64,000 nt of DNA from Mycobacterium sp. GA-0227b. GTDB lineage: Bacteria > Actinomycetota > Actinomycetes > Mycobacteriales > Mycobacteriaceae. Below the pieces are notes generated by a model, which saw nothing but the letters and a program-made list of their open reading frames with translations, did not search any database and was not told where the DNA came from. Of the stretch, positions 25,490 through 32,865 are shown one piece after another. The position numbers and the translations under genes are program-made. The stretch is from the NCBI RefSeq assembly GCF_001499855.1, contig NZ_LQIK01000031.1, forward strand, positions 62,001 to 126,000, in the 5' to 3' direction. Within the stretch, counting starts at the first letter, position 1. Each line of letters opens with the position of its first letter.

Positions 25490-26335
25490 ATGAGCGCGCG
25501 TGACACGGTGTTGATCACCGCCGCGGAGTTGGCGCGGCGACTCGATGCGGGGGAACCGGTGACGTTGTTGGATGTGCGCTGGCAACTCGCCGAGCCGGAC
25601 GGCCGAGCCGCATACGAACGAGGGCACCTGCCCGGGGCGGTGTACGTGTCGCTGGAGGACGAGCTGAGCGATCACACCGTCGAAGGCCGCGGGCGCCATC
25701 CGCTGCCGTCGGGGACAGCGCTTCAGGACGCGGCGCGGCGGTGGGGCGTGCGGGCCGGGATTCCGGTGGTGGCCTACGACGACTGGAACCGCGCCGGATC
25801 GGCGCGCGCCTGGTGGGTGCTGACCGCAGCCGGTGTCGACGACGTCCGCATCCTCGACGGTGGGCTGGCGGCGTGGACGGCCGCCGGAGGCGAATTGGAA
25901 ACCGGCGCCGTCGCACCCGAACCCGGCGACGTGACCGTTACCTACGACGATCTGTACGCCGGTGCGCGCCGGACCGTCACCGCCGACGCGGTGCTCACCT
26001 CGGGCCTGCTGCTGCTCGACGCGCGCGCGGCCGAGCGGTTCCGCGGCGACGTCGAACCGGTCGACCCGGTCGCCGGCCACATCCCGGGCGCGCTGAACGT
26101 GCCGAGCACCAGCCTGCTGGCCGACGACGGCACTCTGCGGACCGACGCCGATCTGGCCCGGGTCTTCCCGTCGGTGCCGGACACCGACGTGGCGGTCTAC
26201 TGCGGATCGGGCGTCACGGCGGCAGTGACCATTGCGGGCCTCGCCGCGGCGGGGGTGGACGCGGCGCTGTTTCCGGGTTCGTGGTCGGAGTGGTGTTCGG
26301 ATCCGTCGCGTCCCGTGGCGCGCGGACCCGAATAG
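25490..26335 (+). CDS. sseB: Thiosulfate/3-mercaptopyruvate sulfurtransferase SseB-like
   Basis: A 281-aa tandem-rhodanese enzyme. The N-terminal rhodanese repeat (about 8-130) has an Asp in place of the active cysteine (VVAYDDWNRAGSARAWW). The C-terminal repeat carries the persulfide cysteine C238 in YCGSGVTAA. It transfers sulfane sulfur from thiosulfate or mercaptopyruvate to cyanide or thiols. Sequence blocks such as SLEDELSDHT, GRGRHPLPSG and GDVEPVD.VAGHIPGA closely match my recollection of M. tuberculosis SseB (Rv2291). Its stop codon TAG is the first triplet of a 16-bp tandem array, and a strong terminator follows. Confidence 0.87.
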   Translation: MSARDTVLITAAELARRLDAGEPVTLLDVRWQLAEPDGRAAYERGHLPGAVYVSLEDELSDHTVEGRGRHPLPSGTALQDAARRWGVRAGIPVVAYDDWNRAGSARAWWVLTAAGVDDVRILDGGLAAWTAAGGELETGAVAPEPGDVTVTYDDLYAGARRTVTADAVLTSGLLLLDARAAERFRGDVEPVDPVAGHIPGALNVPSTSLLADDGTLRTDADLARVFPSVPDTDVAVYCGSGVTAAVTIAGLAAAGVDAALFPGSWSEWCSDPSRPVARGPE

Positions 26336-26396
26336 TCGCGCAGACAAGTAGCCGCGCAGACAAGTAGTCGCGCAGACAAGTAGTCGCGCAGACAAG
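26333..26396. repeat. 16-bp tandem repeat, four units, starting at the sseB stop codon
   Basis: Four contiguous copies of TAGTCGCGCAGACAAG (26333-26348, 26349-26364, 26365-26380, 26381-26396); the second unit has one substitution (TAGC). The first TAG is the sseB stop codon, so copy-number change would alter only the 3' UTR. The array is a VNTR candidate. It ends two bases before the terminator stem. Confidence 0.92.
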
Positions 26397-26398
26397 GC

Positions 26399-26434
26399 GA
26401 GGCCCTCCCGGGATACGCCGCCCGGGAGGGCCTC
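26399..26434. terminator. Strong hairpin terminator between convergent sseB and small secreted protein gene
   Basis: A perfect 14-bp stem (GAGGCCCTCCCGGG at 26399-26412 with its complement at 26421-26434) around an 8-base loop. It is located between convergent genes and may terminate both. No long U run is seen on the plus side. Confidence 0.82.
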
Positions 26435-26451
26435 TGTGGAGGAACGGCTGT

Positions 26452-26694
26452 TCAGGGCTGGTAGTTCGGCTGGACTCGCTGCAGGTGGGGGAGGCCGTGG
26501 TTGTGGCGGGCCCCGGGGGTCGGCTGCGCGAACGTCTTCGGCGTCGCAACGATGCCCGGCCGCGGCGTGTTGTCCGGCGTGTAGGTGCCCGCGCTGGCGG
26601 TGCCGGCCATCCCGAGAGCCCCGGCGAGGATTCCAGCCGAGACGATCGGCAGTGCGAAGAAGCGGGCGATGCGGCGGGTTGTGTTGGCGTTCAT
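26452..26694 (-). CDS. Small secreted proline-rich protein
   Basis: An 80-aa protein with a clear signal peptide (basic NANTTRRIARFF, then hydrophobic PIVSAGILAGALGMAG and an A-x-A site TASA). It leaves a mature peptide of about 45 residues rich in Pro, Thr, His and Asn (TYTPDNTPRPG ... HNHGLPHLQ). There are no cysteines or enzymatic motifs. The ATG at 26694 is preceded by a good GAGGAG site, so it is chosen over the longer 124-aa ORF. Exported to the envelope or medium; function unknown. Monocistronic. Confidence 0.75.
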   Translation of the reverse strand: MNANTTRRIARFFALPIVSAGILAGALGMAGTASAGTYTPDNTPRPGIVATPKTFAQPTPGARHNHGLPHLQRVQPNYQP

Positions 26695-26884
26695 GTCGTT
26701 CTCCTCGTTGAGTCTGGTTTCGTTCTGTGCCGGTGTGTTCCGGCGATGACTCAAGAGTGCTGCGCCGCGGCGGCGATGTATGTCGGCCGACCGGAGGGTG
26801 AACCGGATGAATCGCATGTCCACCGATCGGGGGAAGCGGCGACTCCGGTCGTTCTAGGCTGCAGACGGCGGACAGGAGCACACC

Positions 26885-27781
26885 ATGGACGTTCTGCGCA
26901 CCCCCGACGATCGCTTCGACAACCTCGCGGGCTATCCGTTCGCGCCGCACTACCTCGACGTCACCGCGAGCGATACTGCGCCGCTGCGAATGCACTACGT
27001 CGACGAGGGTCCACGCGACGGCCCGACCGTCGTCCTGCTGCACGGCGAGCCGACGTGGAGTTACCTGTACCGCACCATGATTCCGCCACTGGCCGCCGGC
27101 GGCTGCCGCGTCCTCGCACTCGATCTGATCGGCTTCGGGCGCTCCGACAAACCCAGCCGCATCGAGGATTACACCTACCTACGTCACGTCGAGTGGGTGA
27201 CGTCGTGGTTTCAGGCGCTCGACCTGAGCGACACCACGATCTTCGTGCAGGACTGGGGCTCGTTGATCGGCCTGCGCATCGCCGCCGAACAGGGTGCGCG
27301 CGTCGGGCGCATCGTCGTGGCCAACGGCTTCCTGCCCGCCGGGCAGACGTCGGCTAATCTGCCGTTCCGCCTCTGGCGGGCCTTCGCACGCTACACGCCG
27401 GTGTTCCCGTGCGGACGCATCGTCGGGTTCGGCACCGTCACCGACGTTCCCGCGCGGGTGCGGGCCGGATACGATGCGCCGTTCCCCGACAAGAGTTTTC
27501 AGGCAGGTGCGCGGGCGTTTCCCGCCCTGGTGCCGACGTCGCCCGACGATCCGGCGCTGCCGGCCAACCGCGCCGCGTGGGAAGCCTTGGGCCGCTGGGA
27601 GAAACCGTTCCTGTGCGTCTTCGGCGCCAAGGACCCGATCCTCGGCCGCGCCGACCGCCCGCTCATCGAGCATGTGCCCGGCGCCGCCGGTCAACCGCAT
27701 GCCCGCATCAACGGCAGCCATTTCGTGCAGGAGGACTGCGGCCCCGAGTTGGCCGAACGCGTCCTGCAGTGGCGCGTCTAG
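26885..27781 (+). CDS. Haloalkane dehalogenase (alpha/beta hydrolase)
   Basis: A 298-aa alpha/beta hydrolase matching the haloalkane dehalogenase family. HGEPTWSYLYR (53-63) provides the oxyanion/halide-binding region with E55 and W57. The nucleophile is D123 in FVQDWGSLIGL, where an Asp rather than a Ser is diagnostic. FGAKDPILG and GSHFVQED supply the likely acid and His. It hydrolyses carbon-halogen bonds to alcohol plus halide; the natural substrate is not known. Most similar in my recollection to M. tuberculosis Rv2296 (DhmA type); in that genome Rv2291 sseB is also close by, supporting a conserved neighbourhood. Its stop overlaps the convergent DUF3060 stop (CTAG). Confidence 0.88.
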   Translation: MDVLRTPDDRFDNLAGYPFAPHYLDVTASDTAPLRMHYVDEGPRDGPTVVLLHGEPTWSYLYRTMIPPLAAGGCRVLALDLIGFGRSDKPSRIEDYTYLRHVEWVTSWFQALDLSDTTIFVQDWGSLIGLRIAAEQGARVGRIVVANGFLPAGQTSANLPFRLWRAFARYTPVFPCGRIVGFGTVTDVPARVRAGYDAPFPDKSFQAGARAFPALVPTSPDDPALPANRAAWEALGRWEKPFLCVFGAKDPILGRADRPLIEHVPGAAGQPHARINGSHFVQEDCGPELAERVLQWRV

Positions 27782-28521
27782 CCCTGAGTGACGCTGTTCC
27801 TGGAGGTGGCGTCGATCTCCGGATCTCCCGAGTGGTAGATCACCTGGTTGTCGAAACCGGAGGCGCCGATTCTGTCTGCGCTGTCGAGAATCACCTGGTT
27901 TTCGACGCCGGACACGGTGACGCTCTGACAATGACCGAGCAGGGTCACGATGTTGTCGACGCCGCTGACGCTGATGTTGCTGCCGTTGCACTCGATGGTC
28001 TCGATCTTCTCGACCCCGGAGACGCTGTACTGACCACCGGCCGGCGCGACGGCCACCTCCGGCGGCTGGTCGTCCGGAACCTGGGTCGGCAGAGGGGTCG
28101 GCGCGTTGCGGGACGGCCCGATCGTCACGCTGCCGTCGCGCGGTCCGTCACCACCGGTTGCGTCGGGGAACCCGGGGCGGGTGCTGATCCGGTCGGGCGT
28201 CGACGACATCGACCACACGAAGACGCCGATGCCCCCGACGATGAGCACGACGACCACCGCGATCAGCCCGAAGATCAGCCCGTACGGCGCGCCGCTTCTC
28301 GTCGGTCCCGGCGGGAAAGAGACGCCGAACGGCGGCGTGCTGTAGGGCGACTGCTGCTCGTATGTCGACGGGTACGGCGGACCGTAGACCGGCGGCGGCA
28401 GGGCCGATGTCTGGTAGTCGTTCCCGCTCGGCTGCGACGTGCCCAGTTCGACTGCGCCGTAGTCGGCCAGCGGTTGCTCCAGCTGCCTGATCCGGGCCTC
28501 CGGGTCGTCCTCGGGTTTCAT
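27778..28521 (-). CDS. DUF3060-containing membrane-anchored protein
   Basis: A 247-aa protein. The N-terminal ~85 residues are cytoplasmic and rich in Pro/Tyr/Gln (PPPVYGPPYPSTYEQQ), followed by one transmembrane helix (LIFGLIAVVVVLIVGGIGVFV, about 90-110). A Pro/Thr linker then leads to a C-terminal DUF3060 domain made of repeated short beta motifs: SVSGVEKI, SVSGVDNI, TVSGVENQ and GASGFDNQ. Those repeats form a small beta-helix-like fold on the outer face of the membrane. Function unknown. ATG 28521 is chosen. It is divergent from the VOC gene. Confidence 0.82.
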   Translation of the reverse strand: MKPEDDPEARIRQLEQPLADYGAVELGTSQPSGNDYQTSALPPPVYGPPYPSTYEQQSPYSTPPFGVSFPPGPTRSGAPYGLIFGLIAVVVVLIVGGIGVFVWSMSSTPDRISTRPGFPDATGGDGPRDGSVTIGPSRNAPTPLPTQVPDDQPPEVAVAPAGGQYSVSGVEKIETIECNGSNISVSGVDNIVTLLGHCQSVTVSGVENQVILDSADRIGASGFDNQVIYHSGDPEIDATSRNSVTQG

Positions 28522-28578
28522 GCGCAGATGGTGCCACACAGCCGTTTACGTCGCCTGAATACCGGCAACCCGGCCGTC

Positions 28579-28947
28579 ATGCTCGGAAAGCTGCGATCGA
28601 CGGTCATCGACTGCCGGGATCCGATGGGGCTCGCCACCTTCTACGCGGGCGTGCTCGGCGGGGAGGTCCACAAGGACGACGACACCTGGGTCGTGCTCAC
28701 CGACCCACAGGGGCGACGGCTGGCGTTTCAGTACTCGCCAGAGCATGAGCCGCCGCGCTTTCCCGACCCGCGCGGTTCGCAGCAGTTCCACCTCGACATC
28801 CAGGTCGACGACCCCGACGCAGCAGAGCGCGACGTGCTCGACCTCGGTGCGACGCGGGTGCCCGACGCCGCGGAGGACGCGAAGTTCCGGGTCTTCCGCG
28901 ATCCGGCCGGACACACGTTCTGCCTCGTCTGGGGCATCACCGACTAG
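28579..28947 (+). CDS. VOC (glyoxalase/bleomycin-resistance) family protein
   Basis: A 122-aa protein with two beta-alpha-beta-beta-beta modules of the vicinal oxygen chelate fold. The first module has VIDCRDPMGLATFYAGVLGGEV, and the second has FHLDIQVDDPDAAERDVLDLGA and ends FRVFRDPAGHTFCLVW. Metal-binding positions are plausible (H in FHLDI, E/H elsewhere), but the substrate is unknown. Such stand-alone VOC proteins are common in actinobacteria. The ATG at 28579 lies inside a much longer ORF whose upstream part is antisense to the DUF3060 gene and is not coding. Confidence 0.8.
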   Translation: MLGKLRSTVIDCRDPMGLATFYAGVLGGEVHKDDDTWVVLTDPQGRRLAFQYSPEHEPPRFPDPRGSQQFHLDIQVDDPDAAERDVLDLGATRVPDAAEDAKFRVFRDPAGHTFCLVWGITD

Positions 28948-28976
28948 CACGGTCTAGCACCGCCTAGCCCCGAGAC

Positions 28977-29130
28977 AGTGTCGTGAGTCATCAGTTCGGG
29001 AGCAGAATTTGGGCTGCTTGTGCGCACGTACGTGGCCGGGGTGTTGGTATGCGAAACGGTCCTAGCGCCGAGATTGCATTCAGGGTTGTGCTGATCTGAG
29101 AAAACGACCACAGCCGTGTGTGCAATCTCG
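28977..29130 (-). repeat. Dispersed intergenic repeat copy 2 plus hairpin half
   Basis: Positions 28977-29079 read on the minus strand match window bases 1-103 at about 85 percent. The adjoining 29069-29130 is an inverted repeat with perfect 10-bp arms (CGAGATTGCA at 29069-29078, its complement at 29121-29130) and partial internal pairing. It fills about half of the 339-bp gene-free stretch 28948-29286, in which I see no gene. Just upstream, 28948-28970 has a short GGTCTAGCACCGCCTAGC near-duplication. A 79-aa minus ORF across the element is not supported by the other copy. Confidence 0.78.
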
Positions 29131-29286
29131 AGCATAGGAAGCCGAAACGGACCACACCGAACGCGCGAACCTCGAATTCTCACTGACGACGAAGTAACGA
29201 CTCAGCATTAGCGCCGCCTAGCCGCCAACTGTGACGAATCCCTGACACCGCGGTTATCCGGGCACTGAAGTTGGTACCCAAGAAGA

Positions 29287-30417
29287 GTGGTCGCAGCAGG
29301 TTTCGTCGCCATCGGCAGCGGTCCGGCCGGGGTGAGCGCCGCGGAGACGTTCCGCGGCAAGCACCCCGGCATTCCGGTGCGCATTCTGACCACCGATCCC
29401 GCGCTGCCCTACGCCAAGCCGCCGTTGAGCAAGGACTTCCTCTGCGGCCGTGACACCAAACTCGCCCTGCACAGCGAGGGCTGGTTCGAGCGCAACGCTG
29501 TCGACCTGATCCGCGGAATCACCGTCGACTCCATCGACCTGCAGCGCCAGCAGGTCGTGACCGCGGGCGGCCAGCGTTATCCCTACTGGCATCTCGTGCT
29601 GGCCTCCGGATCCGCCGCGGTGCGGCCCGCCATTCCCGGTATCGAGTCCGCGCTGACACTACGGTCGTTCGCCGACGCCGTCGCGCTGAAGATGGCAGCC
29701 CGGTACGCGGACTGCGCCGTGGTCATCGGCGGTGGGTTGATCGGCTGCGAGGCGGCGTCCTGCCTTGCCGCGGTTGGTGTCGCGACGATGGTCGTCGCCG
29801 CCGAGCACGTTCCCCTGCAGCGCCGGTTCGGTCTCGAGGCCGGGGAACGCGTCGCAAAACTCCTGTCGGACAACGGGGTACGGTTTGCCGGCGAAACCAC
29901 GGTGGCCGAGATCGAGGATTCCCGCGTGGTGCTCGACAGCGGTGAGACCGTCGACGCCGACCTCGTCGTCTGCGCCACGGGTGTGCGGCCCGACATCCGA
30001 CTCGCCGAAGCCGCCGGTCTCGACACCCACGGCGGGCGCATCGTCGTCGACGAGCACATGCACACCTCGGCGCGCAACGTCTACGCCGCCGGCGACGTCG
30101 CGTTGGCGCACAACGTCACCGCCGGTCGGCGCGTACCCGCCGAACACTGGCGCGACGCCGCGCATCAGGGTTATGTCGCCGGTCTGACCGCCGCCGGATT
30201 CCCGGCCGCCTGGGGCACCGTTCCCGGATTCGCCTGCACCATCGGCACTTCGGTGCTCAAGTACAGCGGTTGGGGCGTCGACTACGACAACGCCCGCTTC
30301 GTCGACCACCACACCGGGTTCGCGGTCTGGTACGAGGCGGGCGGCGACGTCGTCGGCGTGCTGACGCTCGACGCCGACGACGACTACCGTCGGGCCGTCG
30401 CGTTGCTGTCATGTTGA
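29287..30417 (+). CDS. NAD(P)/FAD-dependent oxidoreductase, ferredoxin reductase-like
   Basis: A 376-aa two-dinucleotide-binding flavoprotein. FAD motif AIGSGPAGVSAAE lies at about 8-20, the PPLSKDFL block typical of BphA4/rubredoxin reductase-type enzymes at 45-52, and the NAD(P)H Rossmann motif VIGGGLIGCEAAS in the middle. The second FAD contact is VYAAGDVA near residue 268. Likely passes electrons from NAD(P)H to a ferredoxin, rubredoxin or similar carrier; no such partner is adjacent. It starts at GTG 29287, with AAGAAG just upstream. Its end overlaps the convergent HD/LuxR gene by 9 bp. Confidence 0.87.
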   Translation: MVAAGFVAIGSGPAGVSAAETFRGKHPGIPVRILTTDPALPYAKPPLSKDFLCGRDTKLALHSEGWFERNAVDLIRGITVDSIDLQRQQVVTAGGQRYPYWHLVLASGSAAVRPAIPGIESALTLRSFADAVALKMAARYADCAVVIGGGLIGCEAASCLAAVGVATMVVAAEHVPLQRRFGLEAGERVAKLLSDNGVRFAGETTVAEIEDSRVVLDSGETVDADLVVCATGVRPDIRLAEAAGLDTHGGRIVVDEHMHTSARNVYAAGDVALAHNVTAGRRVPAEHWRDAAHQGYVAGLTAAGFPAAWGTVPGFACTIGTSVLKYSGWGVDYDNARFVDHHTGFAVWYEAGGDVVGVLTLDADDDYRRAVALLSC

Positions 30418-32001
30418 CGCACGACCACTCTCGGCCGCCAGCCCGTGCTCCAGCGCGTACATGCTGGCCCCGATCCGGTTCGAGACACCGATTTTGGCGT
30501 ACACGTGCTCAACATGGTTGCGCACCGTCTTCTCGCTGAGCACCAGCTTGGCGGCGATGCCCTTGTTGCTCGCGCCCTGCGCCACGAGCCGCAAGACTTC
30601 CACCTCGCGGGCGGTGAGCCCGTCCGGTCTCGCGTGCCGTCTGGTCGACGCGCGTCCCGACGCCTGCAGTACGGCATCGGCGGCGGTCGAGTCCAACTGG
30701 CCCCTGGACACTCGTTCCCGCAGGCGCCGAGCGGCACCCGCCGGGCCGAGCGCCTCCCGGTACGGCCGGGGTTCCAGCGCGCCTTGATAACTCACCGCGC
30801 ACGCCAACAGCCGGTCGGGCATGGTCAGCTGCCGCGCGGCAATGCCACGCGGATACCCTGAGCCGTCGAGACATTCGTGATGGTTGGCCGCGACCGTTGC
30901 GATCTCGCTCAAGGCCGGCACCTGCGACAGGATGCGCTCGGTCAGATAGGGGTGCAACCGCATCCGCTCGAACTCGGCCATGCTCAACGCGCTTGTCTTC
31001 GACCAGATCTGGTTCGACACCCCGATGCGGCCGAGATCGTGCACGTAACCGGCGCGCCGGGTCGTCGCGACCGCACGTTCGTCGAGCCCGATCACCTCGG
31101 CGGCCGACGCGGCCAGCTCCGCCACGGCGCGTGAATGTCCCAGTGTGAAGGGGCATTTCAGATCGACGAACTCACCGAGCGCGACCAACAATGCGTCGAG
31201 CGACTGCTCGTCGAGCCGGGTGCCGCGGTCCGGCGCGTACTGCAGCGCAGTCGCCCACACGTCCCCGGTCGTCGGGACCGCCAGCACCCCTGCGGGGTCG
31301 GCGATGAACGCGTCGACGATCGCGGGATCGAACTGGCCGCCGCGCCTGCTGCGGGCCATCGCCACCGCACCGTCGGTGCCGTACTCACGCTGGTGTACCT
31401 CGACCATGTCGGCGACCTGGGCCACCCGCATCTCGACCGGTATGCCGTCACCCGACGCGCCGCTCGGCAGCCCGCCGCCGTCGAACCGTTCGAAGGTGTA
31501 GCGCAGTGCGTTCTGCACGTCAGCATCCAGACCGATGCGGTCGGCGAGCAGACCGGCTGACGTGCAGTGAGAGTGGATCAGCTGCGAGATATGACCCCGC
31601 GCATTGGCATACAGTGCCGCCGCGGTTCTCAACCGGGTCAGCAGCGACTCACCGCGACCGAGGTTGGTCAGCAGGAAGCGTTGGTACGGCAAGCCGGACC
31701 AATCGACGAGATACGAGCTCCGCCGCACCGCGATGTCATCGCCGAACCAGCGGGCGTATTCGTGGGAGTCGGCGTGGCAGCCGATCCACATGATCAGCGT
31801 CGCGTAGTAGATGCAATCACGCTGACGCTCAGAGAGATTCAGCCGAGCGGCGAGGCGCATCGCGATCAGCGCGGCCCTCAGCATGTGCTCGGCGGGCTGT
31901 CCCAATCCGAGGTCGACCGCGACCGACAGCGCCGCGAGCACTTCCGCCCGCGTCGGAAGCTCGTGCGGGGTGCGACGAGCGGCCACAGCCCGATTGTCCA
32001 C
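30409..32001 (-). CDS. Two-HD-domain (HD-GYP-like) protein with C-terminal LuxR HTH
   Basis: A 530-aa regulator. The C-terminal ~65 residues form a LuxR/GerE HTH (LTAREVEVLRLVAQGASNKG; KTVRNHVEHVYAKIG). In front is an HD-GYP-type hydrolase domain with GHSRAVAEL, YVHDLGRIGVSNQIW and HHECLDGSGYPRGI. Further N-terminal is a second, degenerate copy (HSHCTSAGLLAD ... FERFDGGGLPSGASG). Together this suggests a DNA-binding protein that senses or hydrolyses a cyclic dinucleotide or other nucleotide (inference). The GTG at 32001 is chosen because it directly follows, by 16 bp, the stop of the upstream gene; the longer frame overlaps that gene. Confidence 0.82.
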   Translation of the reverse strand: MDNRAVAARRTPHELPTRAEVLAALSVAVDLGLGQPAEHMLRAALIAMRLAARLNLSERQRDCIYYATLIMWIGCHADSHEYARWFGDDIAVRRSSYLVDWSGLPYQRFLLTNLGRGESLLTRLRTAAALYANARGHISQLIHSHCTSAGLLADRIGLDADVQNALRYTFERFDGGGLPSGASGDGIPVEMRVAQVADMVEVHQREYGTDGAVAMARSRRGGQFDPAIVDAFIADPAGVLAVPTTGDVWATALQYAPDRGTRLDEQSLDALLVALGEFVDLKCPFTLGHSRAVAELAASAAEVIGLDERAVATTRRAGYVHDLGRIGVSNQIWSKTSALSMAEFERMRLHPYLTERILSQVPALSEIATVAANHHECLDGSGYPRGIAARQLTMPDRLLACAVSYQGALEPRPYREALGPAGAARRLRERVSRGQLDSTAADAVLQASGRASTRRHARPDGLTAREVEVLRLVAQGASNKGIAAKLVLSEKTVRNHVEHVYAKIGVSNRIGASMYALEHGLAAESGRAST

Positions 32002-32017
32002 CGTCGGCCCGCTCGGT

Positions 32018-32764
32018 TCAGTGGGATAGGCGAAGACGGTCGGCGTCGCGGTGGCGCGCGACGTCGAAAGGCTCGAACCGGCCTTGTGCGACCACGCAGA
32101 TGCCCCGCTGCGGCAGTTGGAAGTCGGCCAGGTTTCCTTGCACCGGATGCGGGCCGACCGGGCCGAGGTCGACGCCGCGCACGACGGCCGTGGAGTCCGC
32201 GACCGCCCACACTCGCTTCGGCGCGATGCGGAACTCCTGGCCATTGGGCAGGCTGCCCGTGAGCCGTACCTTGCCGATGCCGAGCACGGGGCCGACGAGG
32301 CGGCTCATCAGCCGCAGCGTTTCGCGGTTGCGTGCCGCCGCGGCGGGGAGCCGCGACCCGACGGCGCTCATCAGGCGCGTCGCCGCGGTGGCTTCGATGT
32401 CGACACGCCAATCCAGCAATCCGGCAATGGAAATCGCCAGCGACCAAGGGGTGGGCCAGTGCGCGTCGATACCGCAGACGATGGGGTCGATGGTCGTCGC
32501 CGAGCTGAAGTACCGCGAGCAGCTCTGCGGCCCGGGCGTAGTCGCGTAGAAGGTCCACACCCCGTCGGGCGTGCGGTGCCACACCGACTTGTAGGCGGGG
32601 GAGAACGACGTCTCGGGGAAGTCGCGGTAGGCGAGGTAGTGGCCGCTTGCGAAGGGCAGGCCCATGACGCCGAAGCCGACGACCCGTTCGTCGTCTCCGT
32701 CGGGCAGGGGCATGGTTTTGGTGGCGGCCGCTGCGGCCTGGGGTGTGGTGTCCATGACGGCCAT
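32018..32764 (-). CDS. Conserved hypothetical protein
   Basis: A protein of about 248 aa that I do not recognise. It lacks a signal peptide and clear membrane helices. Distinctive segments are GVMGLPFASGHYLAYRDFPE, a tryptophan/tyrosine-rich stretch (VWHRTPDGVWTFYATTPGP) and VRLTGSLPNGQEFRI, suggesting a mostly beta fold. The start is either ATG 32764 or ATG 32755; neither has a strong ribosome binding site. It lies 16 bp upstream of the HD/LuxR regulator in the same direction, so co-transcription is likely, and it may be a sensor partner or target. Confidence 0.65.
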   Translation of the reverse strand: MAVMDTTPQAAAAATKTMPLPDGDDERVVGFGVMGLPFASGHYLAYRDFPETSFSPAYKSVWHRTPDGVWTFYATTPGPQSCSRYFSSATTIDPIVCGIDAHWPTPWSLAISIAGLLDWRVDIEATAATRLMSAVGSRLPAAAARNRETLRLMSRLVGPVLGIGKVRLTGSLPNGQEFRIAPKRVWAVADSTAVVRGVDLGPVGPHPVQGNLADFQLPQRGICVVAQGRFEPFDVARHRDADRLRLSH

Positions 32765-32815
32765 CGTGTGCCGACGAGCCGGCCGGCGACATGGGGCAAA
32801 CGCCCCAAACGTGGG

Positions 32816-32864
32816 GATTTCGGTGTCGGCGGTTGCGCTGAGCGCCACCAACTACACCGAAATC
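32816..32864. repeat. 49-bp palindromic element (family shared with 41153-41201)
   Basis: Perfect 11-bp arms GATTTCGGTGT (32816-32826) and ACACCGAAATC (32854-32864). The interior also pairs imperfectly (GGTTGCGC with GCGCCACC) around a TGA loop, giving a stem of about 23 bp. The element begins one base from the TetR stop codon and could act as a terminator for the echA3-tetR unit. It is near-identical in layout to the element between nusG and rplK. Confidence 0.8.
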
Positions 32865-32865
32865 A

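Noticed and set aside
26333..26396. Possible CRISPR array or att site
   Set aside because: Contiguous 16-bp tandem units without spacers; no integrase or mobile genes nearby.
27409..28947. 512-aa plus frame ending in a VOC protein
   Set aside because: Only the last 122 residues (from 28579) are a real domain; the rest overlaps dhmA in another frame and is antisense to the DUF3060 gene.
28944..29183. 79-aa minus-strand ORF over the dispersed repeat
   Set aside because: The other copy of the repeat at 1-103 has a frameshift and stop in the same frame, so coding is not conserved.
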